DNA of 64,000 bases from Evansella sp. LMS18 (GCF_024362785.1 NZ_CP093301.1:3410001-3474000); one strand, 5' to 3'. Positions 51,526 through 61,162 are shown, numbered from the stretch's first letter. Numbers and translations are program-made. Notes: a model not told the origin generated them from the letters alone.

Positions 51526-52083
51526 ATGATTTCTGTGAACGATTTGAGAACAGGTTTAACAATTGAAGTAGATAATGATATCTGGCAGGTAATGGATTTT
51601 CAGCATGTGAAGCCAGGTAAAGGAGCTGCTTTCGTAAGAACGAAGCTGAAAAGCTTAAGAGGCGGAGGTATTCAGGAAAAAACCTTCCGTGCCGGGGAGA
51701 AAGTCGGGAAAGCTCATATTGAAAACAGTAAGATGCAGTATTTGTATGCGAGCGGTGATACACATACTTTCATGGATAATCAATCTTATGAGCAGCTTGA
51801 ACTTCCGGAAGCACAGCTGACAGAACAGCTGAAATATCTGAAGGAGAATATGGAAGTACAGATACTTCAGTATCAGGGTGAAATTCTTGGTATTGATGTA
51901 CCTAATACTGTAGAGCTGAAAGTAACAGAAACAGAACCAGGCATAAAAGGAGATACTGCTTCAGGTGGCACGAAAGCAGCGGTACTCGAAACAGGCCTAT
52001 CAGTACAGGTACCTTTCTTTGTTAATGAAGGGGATGTACTGATAATCGATACTCGGAATGGACAGTATGTATCCCGGGCATAA
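51526..52083 (+). CDS. efp: Elongation factor P
   Basis: A 185-aa translation factor that rescues ribosomes stalled at polyproline. The three OB/KOW domains are intact, from [20 protein letters not shown] to the C-terminal [20 protein letters not shown]. The modifiable lysine is K32 in [13 protein letters not shown], which carries 5-aminopentanol in B. subtilis. ATG after AGGAGGACTGAC. Closed by a strong terminator. Confidence 0.97.
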   Translation: MISVNDLRTGLTIEVDNDIWQVMDFQHVKPGKGAAFVRTKLKSLRGGGIQEKTFRAGEKVGKAHIENSKMQYLYASGDTHTFMDNQSYEQLELPEAQLTEQLKYLKENMEVQILQYQGEILGIDVPNTVELKVTETEPGIKGDTASGGTKAAVLETGLSVQVPFFVNEGDVLIIDTRNGQYVSRA

Positions 52084-52094
52084 ATTATACAGGA

Positions 52095-52127
52095 CACACA
52101 AACCGAAAGAGGTTTGTGTGTTTTTTT
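52095..52127 (+). terminator. Terminator after efp
   Basis: CACACAAACC (52095-52104) pairs with GGTTTGTGTG (52111-52120), followed by T7. Confidence 0.93.
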
Positions 52128-52199
52128 AGTGCATGTCGGTTTAATTATTATGAATATTCAGGTATTTTATAAGTAAGCATTTATTAGAGGAGGGGAAAG

Positions 52200-52607
52200 A
52201 TGAATAAAGAGATAATCAAGCTGGCTGATGGTATATCCGCAAGCTGTTACCAGTTTTCTGACCATGTTATGTGCCTTGAGGTTATGAAGGACGGAGAGCC
52301 GATGGGTTCGTTTTGCTCCACTGTTTCACAATATGAAGAGTGGGATGAGGAGGAAGTAACAGCTCTGATTCAAAGCCATGTCAGGAAATTTGAAGAATCA
52401 GCACGTAAACAAAAAGCAGAGGAAATGTTAGTATTAGATGATTTAGTTATCCGGTATTACAATCATTCGGAAGATTTGTTTTGTGTAGATATTACAAAGG
52501 ATGGAAAACCTGCGGGATCTTTCTGTGCTGACAGAAGTTCCTTTGAAGAATGGATGGAAGACAAAGATATGCTGTCGGAAGTGATCAGGGAAATGTCTTC
52601 CCTGTGA
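52200..52607 (+). CDS. Internally duplicated small acidic protein, unknown
   Basis: The 135-aa product consists of two copies of a unit of about 40 residues: DHVMCLEVMKDGEPMGSFCS plus QYEEW (about residues 20-48) and EDLFCVDITKDGKPAGSFCA plus FEEW (about residues 86-116). Each unit has two Cys, in MCLEV/FCVDI and GSFC, and a KDG turn, so metal binding or a disulfide within each unit is possible. No signal or membrane segment. ATG after GAGGAGGGGAAAG. It takes the place of yqhV between efp and spoIIIAA. Family not recognised. Confidence 0.75.
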   Translation: MNKEIIKLADGISASCYQFSDHVMCLEVMKDGEPMGSFCSTVSQYEEWDEEEVTALIQSHVRKFEESARKQKAEEMLVLDDLVIRYYNHSEDLFCVDITKDGKPAGSFCADRSSFEEWMEDKDMLSEVIREMSSL

Positions 52608-52708
52608 CAGGCAGAAACTATTTGTAAGGGTCCATTTGTTCAGGTATATGGCTAAATGCTGCTTCATTACCTGACCAGACTCCTTGTTTTCATATTAACT
52701 ACTACAGC

Positions 52709-52746
52709 AAGGCCGTGTGAGGGCAATCCTCCTGCGGCCTTTTTTA
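52709..52746 (+). terminator. Terminator before spoIIIA
   Basis: AAGGCCG (52709-52715) pairs with CGGCCTT (52735-52741) with an inner GAGG/CCTC stem, then T-run. Confidence 0.85.
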
Positions 52747-52787
52747 TTGTTTAGGAAATTATAAAAGTTTAATTCTGTGGATAAGTC

Positions 52788-52905
52788 GTCCAGCTCCAGC
52801 GCTTACGAGCTCGAGGTCACTTCAGGCCTTTTCAGAAGCCAAAGAGCGGCTTCTGTCAAAGTCCTTCCAGTGCTTGTCGCTCGTGAACAAAGCGCTTGCG
52901 CTTTT
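52788..52905 (+). repeat. Dispersed Bacillaceae intergenic repeat, short copy
   Basis: Starts GTCCAGCTCCAGCGC and ends GCTTGTCGCTCGTGAACAAA plus GCGCTTGCGCTTTT; shares both ends, CGAGGTCACTTCAGGC and AGCCAAAGAGCGGCTTC with the longer copy at 41478-41867. Confidence 0.8.
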
Positions 52906-52946
52906 GTTCTTTGCTTCTAAAATTATCCGCAGACTTTACGACTTAG

Positions 52947-52974
52947 GCATAAAAAGGACGTGCTTTCATATATT
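52947..52974 (+). promoter_or_regulatory. Putative sigma-E promoter of spoIIIA
   Basis: GCATAAA (52947-52953) and CATATATT (52967-52974) are 13 bases apart, similar to sigma-E boxes, and lie 46 bases before the spoIIIAA start. spoIIIA is a sigma-E operon in B. subtilis. Confidence 0.5.
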
Positions 52975-53019
52975 CTCTATAGGCAGAGACATGAAAAAGG
53001 CAACTGGAGGTGAAGCCTG

Positions 53020-53949
53020 GTGAAAGAGATCCTTAAAATCCTACCAGAAGCGATCAGAAAAAATACAATTCTTCTGCCGGATAATGTGCTTGGCGAAGCG
53101 GAAGAGATCAGGCTCAGAGTGAACCGGCCGGTGGAAATACGGACGAGGGACAGCACATATACACTTATGAATGAGTCCCGCCCATATATTTTTAGCGAGA
53201 AAGAGTCTGTCCTGATGATGAGCCTCCTCAGCCAGCATTCTGTTTACCGGCTTGAAGAAGAACTGAAACGCGGCTATATAACGGTGTCAGGGGGACACAG
53301 AGTAGGACTGGCTGGCAGAGTGATTATGGAAAAGGGCGAAGTAAAAGGTATACGTGATATCAGTTCCTACAATATCCGTATAGCCAGACAGAAAAAAGGG
53401 GCCGCAGAGAAGTATATCTCCCGGCTGCAGAAGCAGGGGGAATGGTGCCATACGTTAATTATCGGCCCCCCGAAAACAGGGAAAACCACCCTTCTTCGGG
53501 ATTTTGCAAGGCTTATCAGTTCAGGGAGCAGCGGAAAAATATACGCAAAAAATGTAGGGATTATCGATGAAAGATCAGAACTGGCTGGTTCAGTCAGGGG
53601 AGTGCCACAGCATGAATTTGGCGTTAAGGTAGACATCCTTGATGCCTGTTCCAAAGCGGAGGGGCTGATGATGATGATTCGCTCGATGAGTCCCGAAGTT
53701 ATTATCGTTGATGAAATAGGCAGAAGGGAAGACGGCGAGGCGATTATGGAAGCTGTCCATGCGGGAGTAACTATATTTGCTTCTGTGCATGGAGAAAGTC
53801 TGGAAGACATTAAGAAGAGACCGACTATATCAGCACTTTTGAAACAAGGAGTGTTTCAGCGTGCAATAGAGCTTAATACTAAATCCAGGACAGGAAATGT
53901 AAGGAACCTGGAGTATTTACCTGAACGCCCTGTCGGAGTTAAACGATGA
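53020..53949 (+). CDS. spoIIIAA: SpoIIIAA, AAA/secretion-type ATPase
   Basis: A 309-aa mother-cell ATPase of the forespore channel. Walker A is IGPPKTGKTTLLRDFARLI, Walker B VIIVDEIGRREDGEAIMEAV. The N-terminal domain has the HRVGLAGRV signature. It powers the SpoIIIA-SpoIIQ channel joining mother cell and forespore. GTG start after GGAGGTGAAG. It overlaps spoIIIAB by four bases. Confidence 0.95.
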   Translation: MKEILKILPEAIRKNTILLPDNVLGEAEEIRLRVNRPVEIRTRDSTYTLMNESRPYIFSEKESVLMMSLLSQHSVYRLEEELKRGYITVSGGHRVGLAGRVIMEKGEVKGIRDISSYNIRIARQKKGAAEKYISRLQKQGEWCHTLIIGPPKTGKTTLLRDFARLISSGSSGKIYAKNVGIIDERSELAGSVRGVPQHEFGVKVDILDACSKAEGLMMMIRSMSPEVIIVDEIGRREDGEAIMEAVHAGVTIFASVHGESLEDIKKRPTISALLKQGVFQRAIELNTKSRTGNVRNLEYLPERPVGVKR

Positions 53950-54458
53950 AACTGGCAGGAGCGTTGTTAATAATACTGGCAGCTACGGTTTTTGGATGGG
54001 AATTTTCAAGCAGGCTTTCAAGAAGAACAAGACAAATCAGGGAGTTGAAGCTCGCCTTTGAAGCACTGGAGACAGAAATGGTCTTCGGCATGACACCTCT
54101 TCCTCTCGCCTGCAGTAAAGTTGGAAAACAGGCAGGGCCGTTGCTTGGAAGGTTTTTTGAAAAGGTGGCAGACAGACTCTGTATTGAAGAAGCGTCAGCT
54201 TCAGAAATCTGGCAAAAAACGCTGGATAGCTGGAAAGGTACGTCAGACTTATCTGCAGCTGAGATAAACATTCTGCAGCAGTTTGGCCAGACACTGGGCC
54301 AGCAGGATATGGAAAACCAGCGAAAACAGATCAGGCTGGCAATTTCTTATTTTAATCAGGAGGAAGAGCAGGCTGCTGAATCCCAGAAAAAATATGAATC
54401 TATGTATAAAAGCCTGGGTTTTTTAGGCGGGGCGCTAATTGTGCTTATCATGCTCTGA
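53946..54458 (+). CDS. spoIIIAB: SpoIIIAB
   Basis: A 170-aa protein with N-terminal (about residues 3-18) and C-terminal (about 152-169) membrane helices around a helical domain, resembling GspF-like secretion platform proteins. It has family blocks RRTRQIRELKLAFEALETEM and FGQTLGQQDMENQ. Starts in the spoIIIAA stop. Confidence 0.93.
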   Translation: MKLAGALLIILAATVFGWEFSSRLSRRTRQIRELKLAFEALETEMVFGMTPLPLACSKVGKQAGPLLGRFFEKVADRLCIEEASASEIWQKTLDSWKGTSDLSAAEINILQQFGQTLGQQDMENQRKQIRLAISYFNQEEEQAAESQKKYESMYKSLGFLGGALIVLIML

Positions 54459-54484
54459 CTTGCCTGGCTGGGAGGGGAATAACA

Positions 54485-54691
54485 GTGAATTATGATGTCA
54501 GCTTGATTTTTCAGATAGCAGGTGTAGGGATAGTAGTTGCTATGATCCATACAGTGCTGAAGCAGATGGGGAAAGAGGAAATCGCCAATTGGGTCACACT
54601 GATTGCTTTTGTGGTTGTGTTATATATGGTGGCCTCCGTAGTGGATGATCTTTTCCAGAAGATACGAAGCGTGTTCCTTTTCCAAAGCTGA
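54485..54691 (+). CDS. spoIIIAC: SpoIIIAC
   Basis: A 68-aa protein with two membrane helices; blocks VDLIFQIAGVGI-like start (MNYDVSLIFQIAGVGIVVAM) and LKQMGKEEIANWVTL are conserved in the family. GTG start after GGGAGGGG. Part of the channel. Confidence 0.94.
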   Translation: MNYDVSLIFQIAGVGIVVAMIHTVLKQMGKEEIANWVTLIAFVVVLYMVASVVDDLFQKIRSVFLFQS

Positions 54692-54707
54692 TCGGGGGTG
54701 ATGACCT

Positions 54708-55100
54708 ATTGAGATCATCCAGATAGTCGGCTTAGGTATGATTGCAACCTTTCTTGCACTGGTGGTAAAAGAACATAAGCCAATATTCGCCTTTTTGCTG
54801 ACGGTATTTACCGGTGTTATTATCTTTATTTTTCTCATAGACCAGATAGCGATGATCATTGGCCTGCTGGAACAACTTGCAGAAAGTGCAAATATCAATA
54901 TCGTCTACGTTCAGACAGTTCTTAAGATAATCGGGATTGCGTATATAGCAGAGTTCGGTGCCCAGATTGCAAAGGATGCCGGCCAGGGTGCAATGGCTTC
55001 AAAGATTGAATTAGCAGGTAAAGTCCTGATTATGGTTATGGCAATCCCGATAATATCCGTAATCATCGAAACAGTTATTGGTCTTATACCTGGTTCTTAA
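54708..55100 (+). CDS. spoIIIAD: SpoIIIAD, probable ATT start
   Basis: A 130-aa membrane protein of the SpoIIIA channel. The first ATG (54738) would cut off a conserved N-terminal part and has no ribosome binding site. The frame extends upstream through IEIIQIVGLG, which aligns with B. subtilis SpoIIIAD, to ATT 54708, five bases after GGGGGTGAT. ATT is thus the likely initiator; a TTG one base further is out of frame and stops after five codons. Family block KIIGIAYIAEFGAQIAKDAG is intact. Start inferred from homology and spacing. Confidence 0.9.
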   Translation: MEIIQIVGLGMIATFLALVVKEHKPIFAFLLTVFTGVIIFIFLIDQIAMIIGLLEQLAESANINIVYVQTVLKIIGIAYIAEFGAQIAKDAGQGAMASKIELAGKVLIMVMAIPIISVIIETVIGLIPGS

Positions 55101-55115
55101 GGGAGGGAGAAGAAG

Positions 55116-56306
55116 GTGAAAGGAAGAAGAGCCACCGCAGCTTTACTGTTATTTGTTTTTATTTCAGCTTTTCTTCTCCCGGCTTTCCCGGCTTTTGGAG
55201 AGGACGAGGTGCCACAGCAGGACGAGCTTATAGAAGAGCAGCTGGACAGGCTTGGAATAGAAGAAATCATGGGATTCTGGGATGAGATACTGATGGAAAA
55301 TGAAGGCTTCCTGCCGGAAATCCAGCGCGGGGAATTCATGGAGTTTGTTAAGGGAGACAAGCAGTTTTCACCCGGTGCATGGATAAGCGGTTTCCTCCGC
55401 TTTCTGCTTCATGAAATATTCGCAAACGGCAAGCTATTGGGAACCCTTATTCTTCTTGCAGTATTCAGTATGATTTTGTCCCAGCTTCAGCAGGCATTCG
55501 AGCAGCATGCAATAAGCAAGGTTGCATACGCGATTACTTATATGGTCCTGATGATTATAGCATTAAACAGCTTTCATCTTGCCATGCAGTTCGCCCAATC
55601 CGCGATCGAGACAATGAGCAGTTTTATGGTCTCCCTTGTGCCTCTGCTTCTTGTATTAATGGCTTCTTCAGGAAGTGTGACATCTGTTGCATTATTCCAT
55701 CCTGTCATTCTGTTCCTTGTCCATACGAGCGGTATATTTGTCCAGTATTTTGTTATGCCGCTATTGTTTCTGTCTACTTTGCTCCTGATTGTCAGTACGA
55801 TGACGGAGCATTACAAGGTGACAAAACTTGCCCAGTTCCTGAGGAATATCGCTATGGGAGGTCTCGGTGTATTTCTCACCGTGTTTCTCGGAGTGCTTTC
55901 TGTCCAGGGGGCCACCGCAGCGGTTGCAGACGGTATAGCCATCAGGACTGCCAAATTTGTAACCGGCAACTTCATTCCTGTAGTAGGGAGAATGTTCACA
56001 GATGCAGCCGATACAGTGATGGGAGCCTCTGTACTGCTTAAAAACACAGTTGGTGTCGCCGGGGTGGCACTCCTTCTTCTCATCTGTGCTTTCCCTGCAC
56101 TGAAGGTTTTGTCACTTGCGCTAATTTACACTTTTACGGCTGCTGTATTACAGCCGCTCGGTGGAGGGCCAATCATTCAGTGCCTGACGATTATAGGAAA
56201 GTCTGTATTATTCATTTTCGCCGCTCTGGCAGCAGTGTCACTGATGTTCTTTTTGTCCCTGACAATCCTGGTCGTTTCAGGAAATCTTTCGCTGATGATG
56301 AGATGA
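55116..56306 (+). CDS. spoIIIAE: SpoIIIAE
   Basis: A 396-aa polytopic protein with a cleavable-looking signal (LLLFVFISAFLLPAFPAFG) and about seven further membrane segments, thought to be permease-like in the channel. Family block EIFANGKLLGTLILLAVFSM is present. GTG start after GGGAGGGAGAAG. Frame is intact. Confidence 0.94.
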   Translation: MKGRRATAALLLFVFISAFLLPAFPAFGEDEVPQQDELIEEQLDRLGIEEIMGFWDEILMENEGFLPEIQRGEFMEFVKGDKQFSPGAWISGFLRFLLHEIFANGKLLGTLILLAVFSMILSQLQQAFEQHAISKVAYAITYMVLMIIALNSFHLAMQFAQSAIETMSSFMVSLVPLLLVLMASSGSVTSVALFHPVILFLVHTSGIFVQYFVMPLLFLSTLLLIVSTMTEHYKVTKLAQFLRNIAMGGLGVFLTVFLGVLSVQGATAAVADGIAIRTAKFVTGNFIPVVGRMFTDAADTVMGASVLLKNTVGVAGVALLLLICAFPALKVLSLALIYTFTAAVLQPLGGGPIIQCLTIIGKSVLFIFAALAAVSLMFFLSLTILVVSGNLSLMMR

Positions 56307-56329
56307 AAAAAAGTGGGGAGGGTATGGCG

Positions 56330-56959
56330 ATGAGCATGGTTACTGCCTGGATTACTAATATTATTCTTCTGATTTTATTTGCAACAGTGCTGGAACTCAT
56401 ACTCCCCAATTCAAAGATGCAGCGCTACGTCAAGCTTGTCGTTGGATTAATGCTGCTAATGGTAATGCTTCAACCCCTCCTTTCTGTTTTTCAGGCAGAT
56501 CCGGAAGAGCTGCTTGCGGAGATCTCTTCTGCAGCGAGTATGAACACAAGCGGGGATTCAAGTTTACTTGATTCAAAGAAAATGGATATAGAAGAGGTAC
56601 AACTTGCATATATTTCAGAACAGATGGCTGTCCAATTAAAAGAACAGGCCGCAGATGCTGTGAGAGAAAAGTTTGAGGTGGTGATGAAAGAGGTGACAGT
56701 TAACATTCAGGACTACCCGGAAAATGAAGAAGAACTGAAAAACTTTCTTACCGAAATTGTCGTGCATCTGGAAAGCCCTGGCGAGGAGGTTGATGAGCGG
56801 GGAGTAGAAATTATTAACATTGACCCGGTCGAAATTAACAAGGAGCCTTTAACAGAAGCAGCAGAAGCATCAGATAGATTAACCCGGGAGATCCAGGCGT
56901 TCCTCGGAGAATTATGGAGCATGCCTGAAGAAAAAATCCATGTTCTGGTGAACGGGTAA
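56330..56959 (+). CDS. spoIIIAF: SpoIIIAF
   Basis: The product has 209 residues from ATG 56330, seven bases after GGGGAGGG; the resulting MSMVTAWITNIILLILFATV aligns with the start of B. subtilis SpoIIIAF. The open frame extends upstream into spoIIIAE, which is not meaningful. Two membrane helices (about residues 5-25 and 33-53) precede a soluble ring-forming domain. Confidence 0.92.
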   Translation: MSMVTAWITNIILLILFATVLELILPNSKMQRYVKLVVGLMLLMVMLQPLLSVFQADPEELLAEISSAASMNTSGDSSLLDSKKMDIEEVQLAYISEQMAVQLKEQAADAVREKFEVVMKEVTVNIQDYPENEEELKNFLTEIVVHLESPGEEVDERGVEIINIDPVEINKEPLTEAAEASDRLTREIQAFLGELWSMPEEKIHVLVNG

Positions 56960-56975
56960 GGAGGCGGGGAGCAAA

Positions 56976-57632
56976 TTGTCTGAAAAAAAGGGACCGGACT
57001 GGCTGAAGGGACTTTCCGATAAGAGCCGGGGGAAAAAGCTGAATATAAAATATCTTTTTATCTTAATGGGGGCAGGAGTTCTGTTTATGCTTATCGGGTC
57101 ATTCCTGCAGGGTGATGAAGAAAAACAGCACGAGCCGGTAATGGAACGGACAGCGGGCGAAGAAAAAGCCGCTGAGGAGGTTTTCAAATCGGACAGCAAA
57201 CCTAAAGAAATAACAACGATGTCCGACTATGAATCATTTTATGAATCACAGCTGGAAAGAGCGCTTGAGGAGGTGGTGGGTGTTTCTGATGTAACTGTCG
57301 TTGTTAATCTGGCAGAAACAGAAAAGACGGTATATAAGACAAACGAGAATACAAAAGAACAGTATACAGATGAAACGGACCGGGAGGGAGGAAAGCGGGA
57401 AGTCAAAGACAAGACCAGGGATGAGCAGGTTGTAATAATTCGGAATGGAGACAGGGAAGAACCTCTTATTGTAAAAACTGAGAAACCAGATATAAAAGGG
57501 GTGCTCATCGTCGCCAGTGGGGTGGACAACATACAAGTAAAAACATGGGTGGTGGAAGCCGTAAGCCGTGTGCTGGATGTGCCGTCACACAGAGTCTCTG
57601 TACTGCCTAAGAAAACGAAGGGGGAGTCTTAA
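56976..57632 (+). CDS. spoIIIAG: SpoIIIAG
   Basis: A 218-aa ring-forming protein with one membrane helix (about residues 24-42) and an extracytoplasmic ring-building-motif domain (ERALEEVVGVSDVTVVVNLA ... SRVLDVPSHRVSVLP). TTG start after GGAGGCGGGG. It forms the large ring of the channel in the intermembrane space. Confidence 0.93.
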   Translation: MSEKKGPDWLKGLSDKSRGKKLNIKYLFILMGAGVLFMLIGSFLQGDEEKQHEPVMERTAGEEKAAEEVFKSDSKPKEITTMSDYESFYESQLERALEEVVGVSDVTVVVNLAETEKTVYKTNENTKEQYTDETDREGGKREVKDKTRDEQVVIIRNGDREEPLIVKTEKPDIKGVLIVASGVDNIQVKTWVVEAVSRVLDVPSHRVSVLPKKTKGES

Positions 57633-57635
57633 AAA

Positions 57636-58238
57636 ATGGTGCTGAAAAGACAAACAGTCTGGTTGTTAACAATGCTCAGTTTAATCGTCGTCCTGTCCGT
57701 CTACTATATCTCAATGGAGAATATGCAGCCGGAGGAAGCAATGACCGGGCTGCATGAGGAAGCAGACAGTGAAGGAAATTCAGATTCAGCAGGTGAATTT
57801 GGGCCGGTTGATGAAGATGTAACTTTCATTGAGCTGGAGGAAGTGGAAGATGTGCTTGGAGAGAGCTCGCTCCTAACAGGCATGGCGGCGGAAGAAGTGT
57901 TTAATACAATAAGATTGCAGCGGATGGATGCAAGGGAGAGACTGAGCGAAGAGTATGTGAATGTATTCTTATCCGATGAATCAGATACAGAGGTGCAGGT
58001 ACAGGCACTGGATAAGTATGAAGAGCTTCGGACACTGTCGCAAAAAGAGGAAATGCTGGAAACACTTATTCGGTCAAAAGGGTATGACGATGCACTTGTA
58101 ATTGTAGAAGAGAATGACGTGAAGATCTATGTAAAAGCGGATGATCTGTCAAAATCGGAAGCTGCAGAGTTAAATAAAATGGCTTATGAACAGCTTGGAG
58201 ATAAAAATGTACGCGTCGGTTTTCAATCAGGAAAATAA
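57636..58238 (+). CDS. spoIIIAH: SpoIIIAH
   Basis: A 200-aa protein with one N-terminal membrane helix (about residues 8-25) and a YscJ/FliF-like extracytoplasmic domain (about 100-198) that binds SpoIIQ of the forespore. Family end region LNKMAYEQLGDKNVRVGFQ is present. Last gene of the operon, four bases after spoIIIAG; followed by a terminator. Confidence 0.93.
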   Translation: MVLKRQTVWLLTMLSLIVVLSVYYISMENMQPEEAMTGLHEEADSEGNSDSAGEFGPVDEDVTFIELEEVEDVLGESSLLTGMAAEEVFNTIRLQRMDARERLSEEYVNVFLSDESDTEVQVQALDKYEELRTLSQKEEMLETLIRSKGYDDALVIVEENDVKIYVKADDLSKSEAAELNKMAYEQLGDKNVRVGFQSGK

Positions 58239-58250
58239 AGGGTAAACTAA

Positions 58251-58276
58251 GAGGAGGCGAACAGCCTCCTTTTTCT
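58251..58276 (+). terminator. Terminator of the spoIIIA operon
   Basis: GAGGAGGC (58251-58258) pairs with GCCTCCTT (58264-58271), followed by TTTTC. Confidence 0.88.
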
Positions 58277-58313
58277 TTGGAATTGACTCTGGTAAATTTT
58301 ATTGTTGATTTTC

Positions 58314-58464
58314 GCTAAAAGACGCTCGCTTGCCTCGGGCATTTTGAGATTCATGTCTCTTCCTCTGCCAGTATGGCTTCGAGGCAATATCCGTCGAGAC
58401 AACTCGCAGTATTTTCATGAGGCTTTGCTCGTTGCTATTCCCGAAGGCGTCTCGCCCTTTTAGC
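58314..58464. repeat. Fold-back (MITE-like) element, 151 bp
   Basis: Imperfect terminal inverted repeats: GCTAAAAGACGCTCGCTTGC plus CTCGGG at the left, CCCGAAGGCGTCTCGCCC plus TTTTAGC at the right. The inside carries, on the minus strand, the module also found twice in the repeat at 41478-41867 (reverse complement: CGAGTTGTCTCGACGGATAT ... GGCAGAGGAAGAGAC). No ORF inside. The rest of the 58239-58654 gap shows no gene. Confidence 0.7.
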
Positions 58465-58654
58465 TACAATCAACTTAATTTTTAAGAAACAACTCTCGTC
58501 TTAACACACCCTTGCAATCAAAATTCAATGTGGAGGGGCAGCAATAAAGTTTAACATTGCTTCATTTAAATGGTATAATACCCAATTGGAACAGAAACCC
58601 TTAAGTAATGAAATACTGTCTGAAATTACAGGGATATAAAGGGAGAGATAGTCT

Positions 58655-58975
58655 ATGGAATGGTCTGAATTAACCGAAGGCGCAAAAGCTGTACTGGAAC
58701 AAACGAGAAATGTGAAAAATGACAAAGTTCAAATCGTAGAATTTGAAGTAGGCTTTGAGCAGGACCCGGAAGATGCTGGAGATGCAGAACCGATATCAAT
58801 CCAGGAAGAAGATTACCAGAGTTTGAAAAGATTTACACAGGAAAATGAATATGGCGACAAATACCACATGGCAAGAAATAAAAACATCGTAAAGATCATT
58901 CTGCTCGAAAAAGGGAAAATCCCTGATAACCTGTCTGAAATCCCGGTCTTCAGGGAGTATAAAAACGAACAGTAA
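58655..58975 (+). CDS. Small acidic protein, unknown
   Basis: A 106-aa cytoplasmic-looking, acidic protein without cysteines or membrane segments. ATG after AAAGGGAGAG. The middle EFEVGFEQDPEDAGDAEPIS and the end EKGKIPDNLSEIPVFREY give no family I know. It stands alone between the fold-back element and accB. Confidence 0.7.
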   Translation: MEWSELTEGAKAVLEQTRNVKNDKVQIVEFEVGFEQDPEDAGDAEPISIQEEDYQSLKRFTQENEYGDKYHMARNKNIVKIILLEKGKIPDNLSEIPVFREYKNEQ

Positions 58976-59244
58976 TTTACAATCCCTTTCTGTGGCCGGC
59001 CATGGAAAGGGTTTTCTGTACAAGGGTACGGTCCGGCCTTGATACATAAACTTTCAGGATTTTCCAGCACGGAGAGTATTAAATTTTTTATTTCAGAAAA
59101 AGGTTTTCATTTTGATTTTTTTAAGGTAGCATATTTTTTAGGACTTGCTCCTAATAACAGGGTAATGATGTTATATTAAGAAAATGTTTTAGATGTATAC
59201 AAACCACCATGCAAAGAAATCAATAGTGAAGAGGAGTGGCTATT

Positions 59245-59766
59245 ATGTTAAAGATTCAGGAAATCCGTGAACTAATTAAACTCATCGATCAATCGAGCAT
59301 TGAAGAATTTGATTTTGAACAAAACGGTGCGAAAGTTTCTATGAAAAAACAATCCGCCGGTGGAACAGTGCAGGCTGCTGTGCAGTCCGCGCCGGCTGCT
59401 GCCCCTGCTGTACAGGGTGATAAGCAGGAGACAGTCCGGGAGAATAACACTGCACCAGCAGTTGCTGAGGCAGCGGTGAAAGAAGAACAACAGCCTGCTC
59501 CTGTTAACAATACGAGGAGCGAGGAACTACATACAATCACTTCTCCAATGGTTGGAACTTTTTATCAGGCACCATCACCTGATTCTCCTCCATATGTAAA
59601 AACCGGGGATAAAGTGAACGAGGAGTCAGTCGTCTGTATTGTTGAAGCGATGAAACTAATGAATGAAATTGAAGCTGAAGTAAAAGGAGAAATAGTAGAA
59701 GTTTTAGCAGAGAATGGACAGCTTGTGGAATACGGGCAGGAACTATTCTTGGTGAAACCGGAATAG
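59245..59766 (+). CDS. accB: Biotin carboxyl carrier protein of acetyl-CoA carboxylase
   Basis: The product has 173 residues from ATG 59245, about ten bases after GAGGAG; the resulting [14 protein letters not shown] matches Bacillus AccB starts, so the upstream GTG is not used. The N-terminal AccC-binding region is followed by an Ala/Pro-rich linker (about residues 40-95) and the biotinyl domain with the biotin lysine in [10 protein letters not shown]. First committed step of fatty acid synthesis. Cotranscribed with accC, 12 bases downstream. Confidence 0.96.
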   Translation: MLKIQEIRELIKLIDQSSIEEFDFEQNGAKVSMKKQSAGGTVQAAVQSAPAAAPAVQGDKQETVRENNTAPAVAEAAVKEEQQPAPVNNTRSEELHTITSPMVGTFYQAPSPDSPPYVKTGDKVNEESVVCIVEAMKLMNEIEAEVKGEIVEVLAENGQLVEYGQELFLVKPE

Positions 59767-59778
59767 GAGCTGATTAAA

Positions 59779-61140
59779 TTGATTAAGAAGGTTCTCGTAG
59801 CTAACAGAGGAGAAATTGCAGTAAGGATTATACGTGCCTGCAAAGAACTTGGGATAGAAACTGTGGCAGTGTTCTCAGAAGCTGACAGTGACGCTCTTCA
59901 TGTAAGGCTTGCGGACGAGGCATACTGCATTGGCCCCACTTCTTCAGCAGACAGCTATTTGAATTTTACTAATATAATGAGTGTTGCAACGCTGACTGAA
60001 GTAGACGGGATTCACCCGGGATACGGCTTTCTCGCTGAAAATGCAGCTTTTGCGGAAATCTGCGAAGAATGCAATATAGAGTTTATTGGCCCAGGTCCTG
60101 ATGCGATCAGTCAAATGGGTACGAAAGATGTAGCGCGGACAACGATGAAGCGGGCAGGTGTTCCGGTTGTTCCTGGTTCAGAGGGAATCATTGATACCCC
60201 TGAAGACGGTGTCCGCCTTGCAGAGGAAATGGGCTATCCTGTAATCATAAAAGCAACTGCAGGAGGCGGCGGAAAAGGTATCAGGGTTGCCAAGGATGAA
60301 GCTGAACTGAGAAAAGGTATTTCCATTACCCAGCGTGAAGCTGAAGCCAATTTTGGAAATCCGGGAGTATATATTGAAAAATATATAGAAGATTTCCGTC
60401 ATGTGGAAATCCAGGTTCTTGCAGATAAACATGGAAATGTTATCCACCTCGGGGAGCGGGATTGTTCTATTCAGAGGAGGCTGCAGAAGCTTGTTGAGGA
60501 AACTCCTTCACCTGCTATTACGCCAGAGAAGCGTCAGGAGATGGGTGATGCGGCAGTACGGGCAGCACAGGCAGTTGATTATGTAGGAGCAGGGACGATA
60601 GAATTTATTTTCGATCATAATACCGGTGAGTTTTATTTTATGGAAATGAATACAAGAATACAGGTAGAGCATCCTGTTACTGAAATGGTTACAGGAATTG
60701 ACCTTATTAAAGAGCAAATTTTAGTTGCGTCCGGTGAGAAGCTCTCCTATACTCAAGAAGAAGTAACTTTTAATGGCTGGTCGATTGAGTGCCGTATTAA
60801 TGCAGAAAACCCGGATAAAAACTTTATGCCTTCCCCAGGAAAAATTGAAATGTATCTTCCTCCCGGAGGTTTTGGTGTCCGGGTTGACAGCGCTGCTTTT
60901 CCTGGATATGTAATACCGCCGTATTATGATTCCATGATTGCTAAAGTGATTACTTTTGGGAACACCCGTGATGAGGCGATTGCAAAAATGAAACGTGCAC
61001 TAAGCGAATTCGTAATTGAAGGTGTGCATACAACGATACCGTTCCATCTGCGGCTATTAGACCATGAAGTTTTCACCGGCGGCGACTTTAATACAAAATT
61101 TCTTGAAAAATATCCGTTAAAACCGGAATCGGCAGAGTGA
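59779..61140 (+). CDS. accC: Biotin carboxylase subunit of acetyl-CoA carboxylase
   Basis: A 453-aa ATP-grasp enzyme carboxylating the biotin of AccB. TTG start after AATAGGAGC. Blocks: [20 protein letters not shown], the glycine loop [33 protein letters not shown], and the catalytic [19 protein letters not shown]. Length is that of the family. It is followed by yqhY in the conserved order. Confidence 0.97.
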   Translation: MIKKVLVANRGEIAVRIIRACKELGIETVAVFSEADSDALHVRLADEAYCIGPTSSADSYLNFTNIMSVATLTEVDGIHPGYGFLAENAAFAEICEECNIEFIGPGPDAISQMGTKDVARTTMKRAGVPVVPGSEGIIDTPEDGVRLAEEMGYPVIIKATAGGGGKGIRVAKDEAELRKGISITQREAEANFGNPGVYIEKYIEDFRHVEIQVLADKHGNVIHLGERDCSIQRRLQKLVEETPSPAITPEKRQEMGDAAVRAAQAVDYVGAGTIEFIFDHNTGEFYFMEMNTRIQVEHPVTEMVTGIDLIKEQILVASGEKLSYTQEEVTFNGWSIECRINAENPDKNFMPSPGKIEMYLPPGGFGVRVDSAAFPGYVIPPYYDSMIAKVITFGNTRDEAIAKMKRALSEFVIEGVHTTIPFHLRLLDHEVFTGGDFNTKFLEKYPLKPESAE

Positions 61141-61162
61141 GCTTTCTAAAGGAGGAAGTTAT

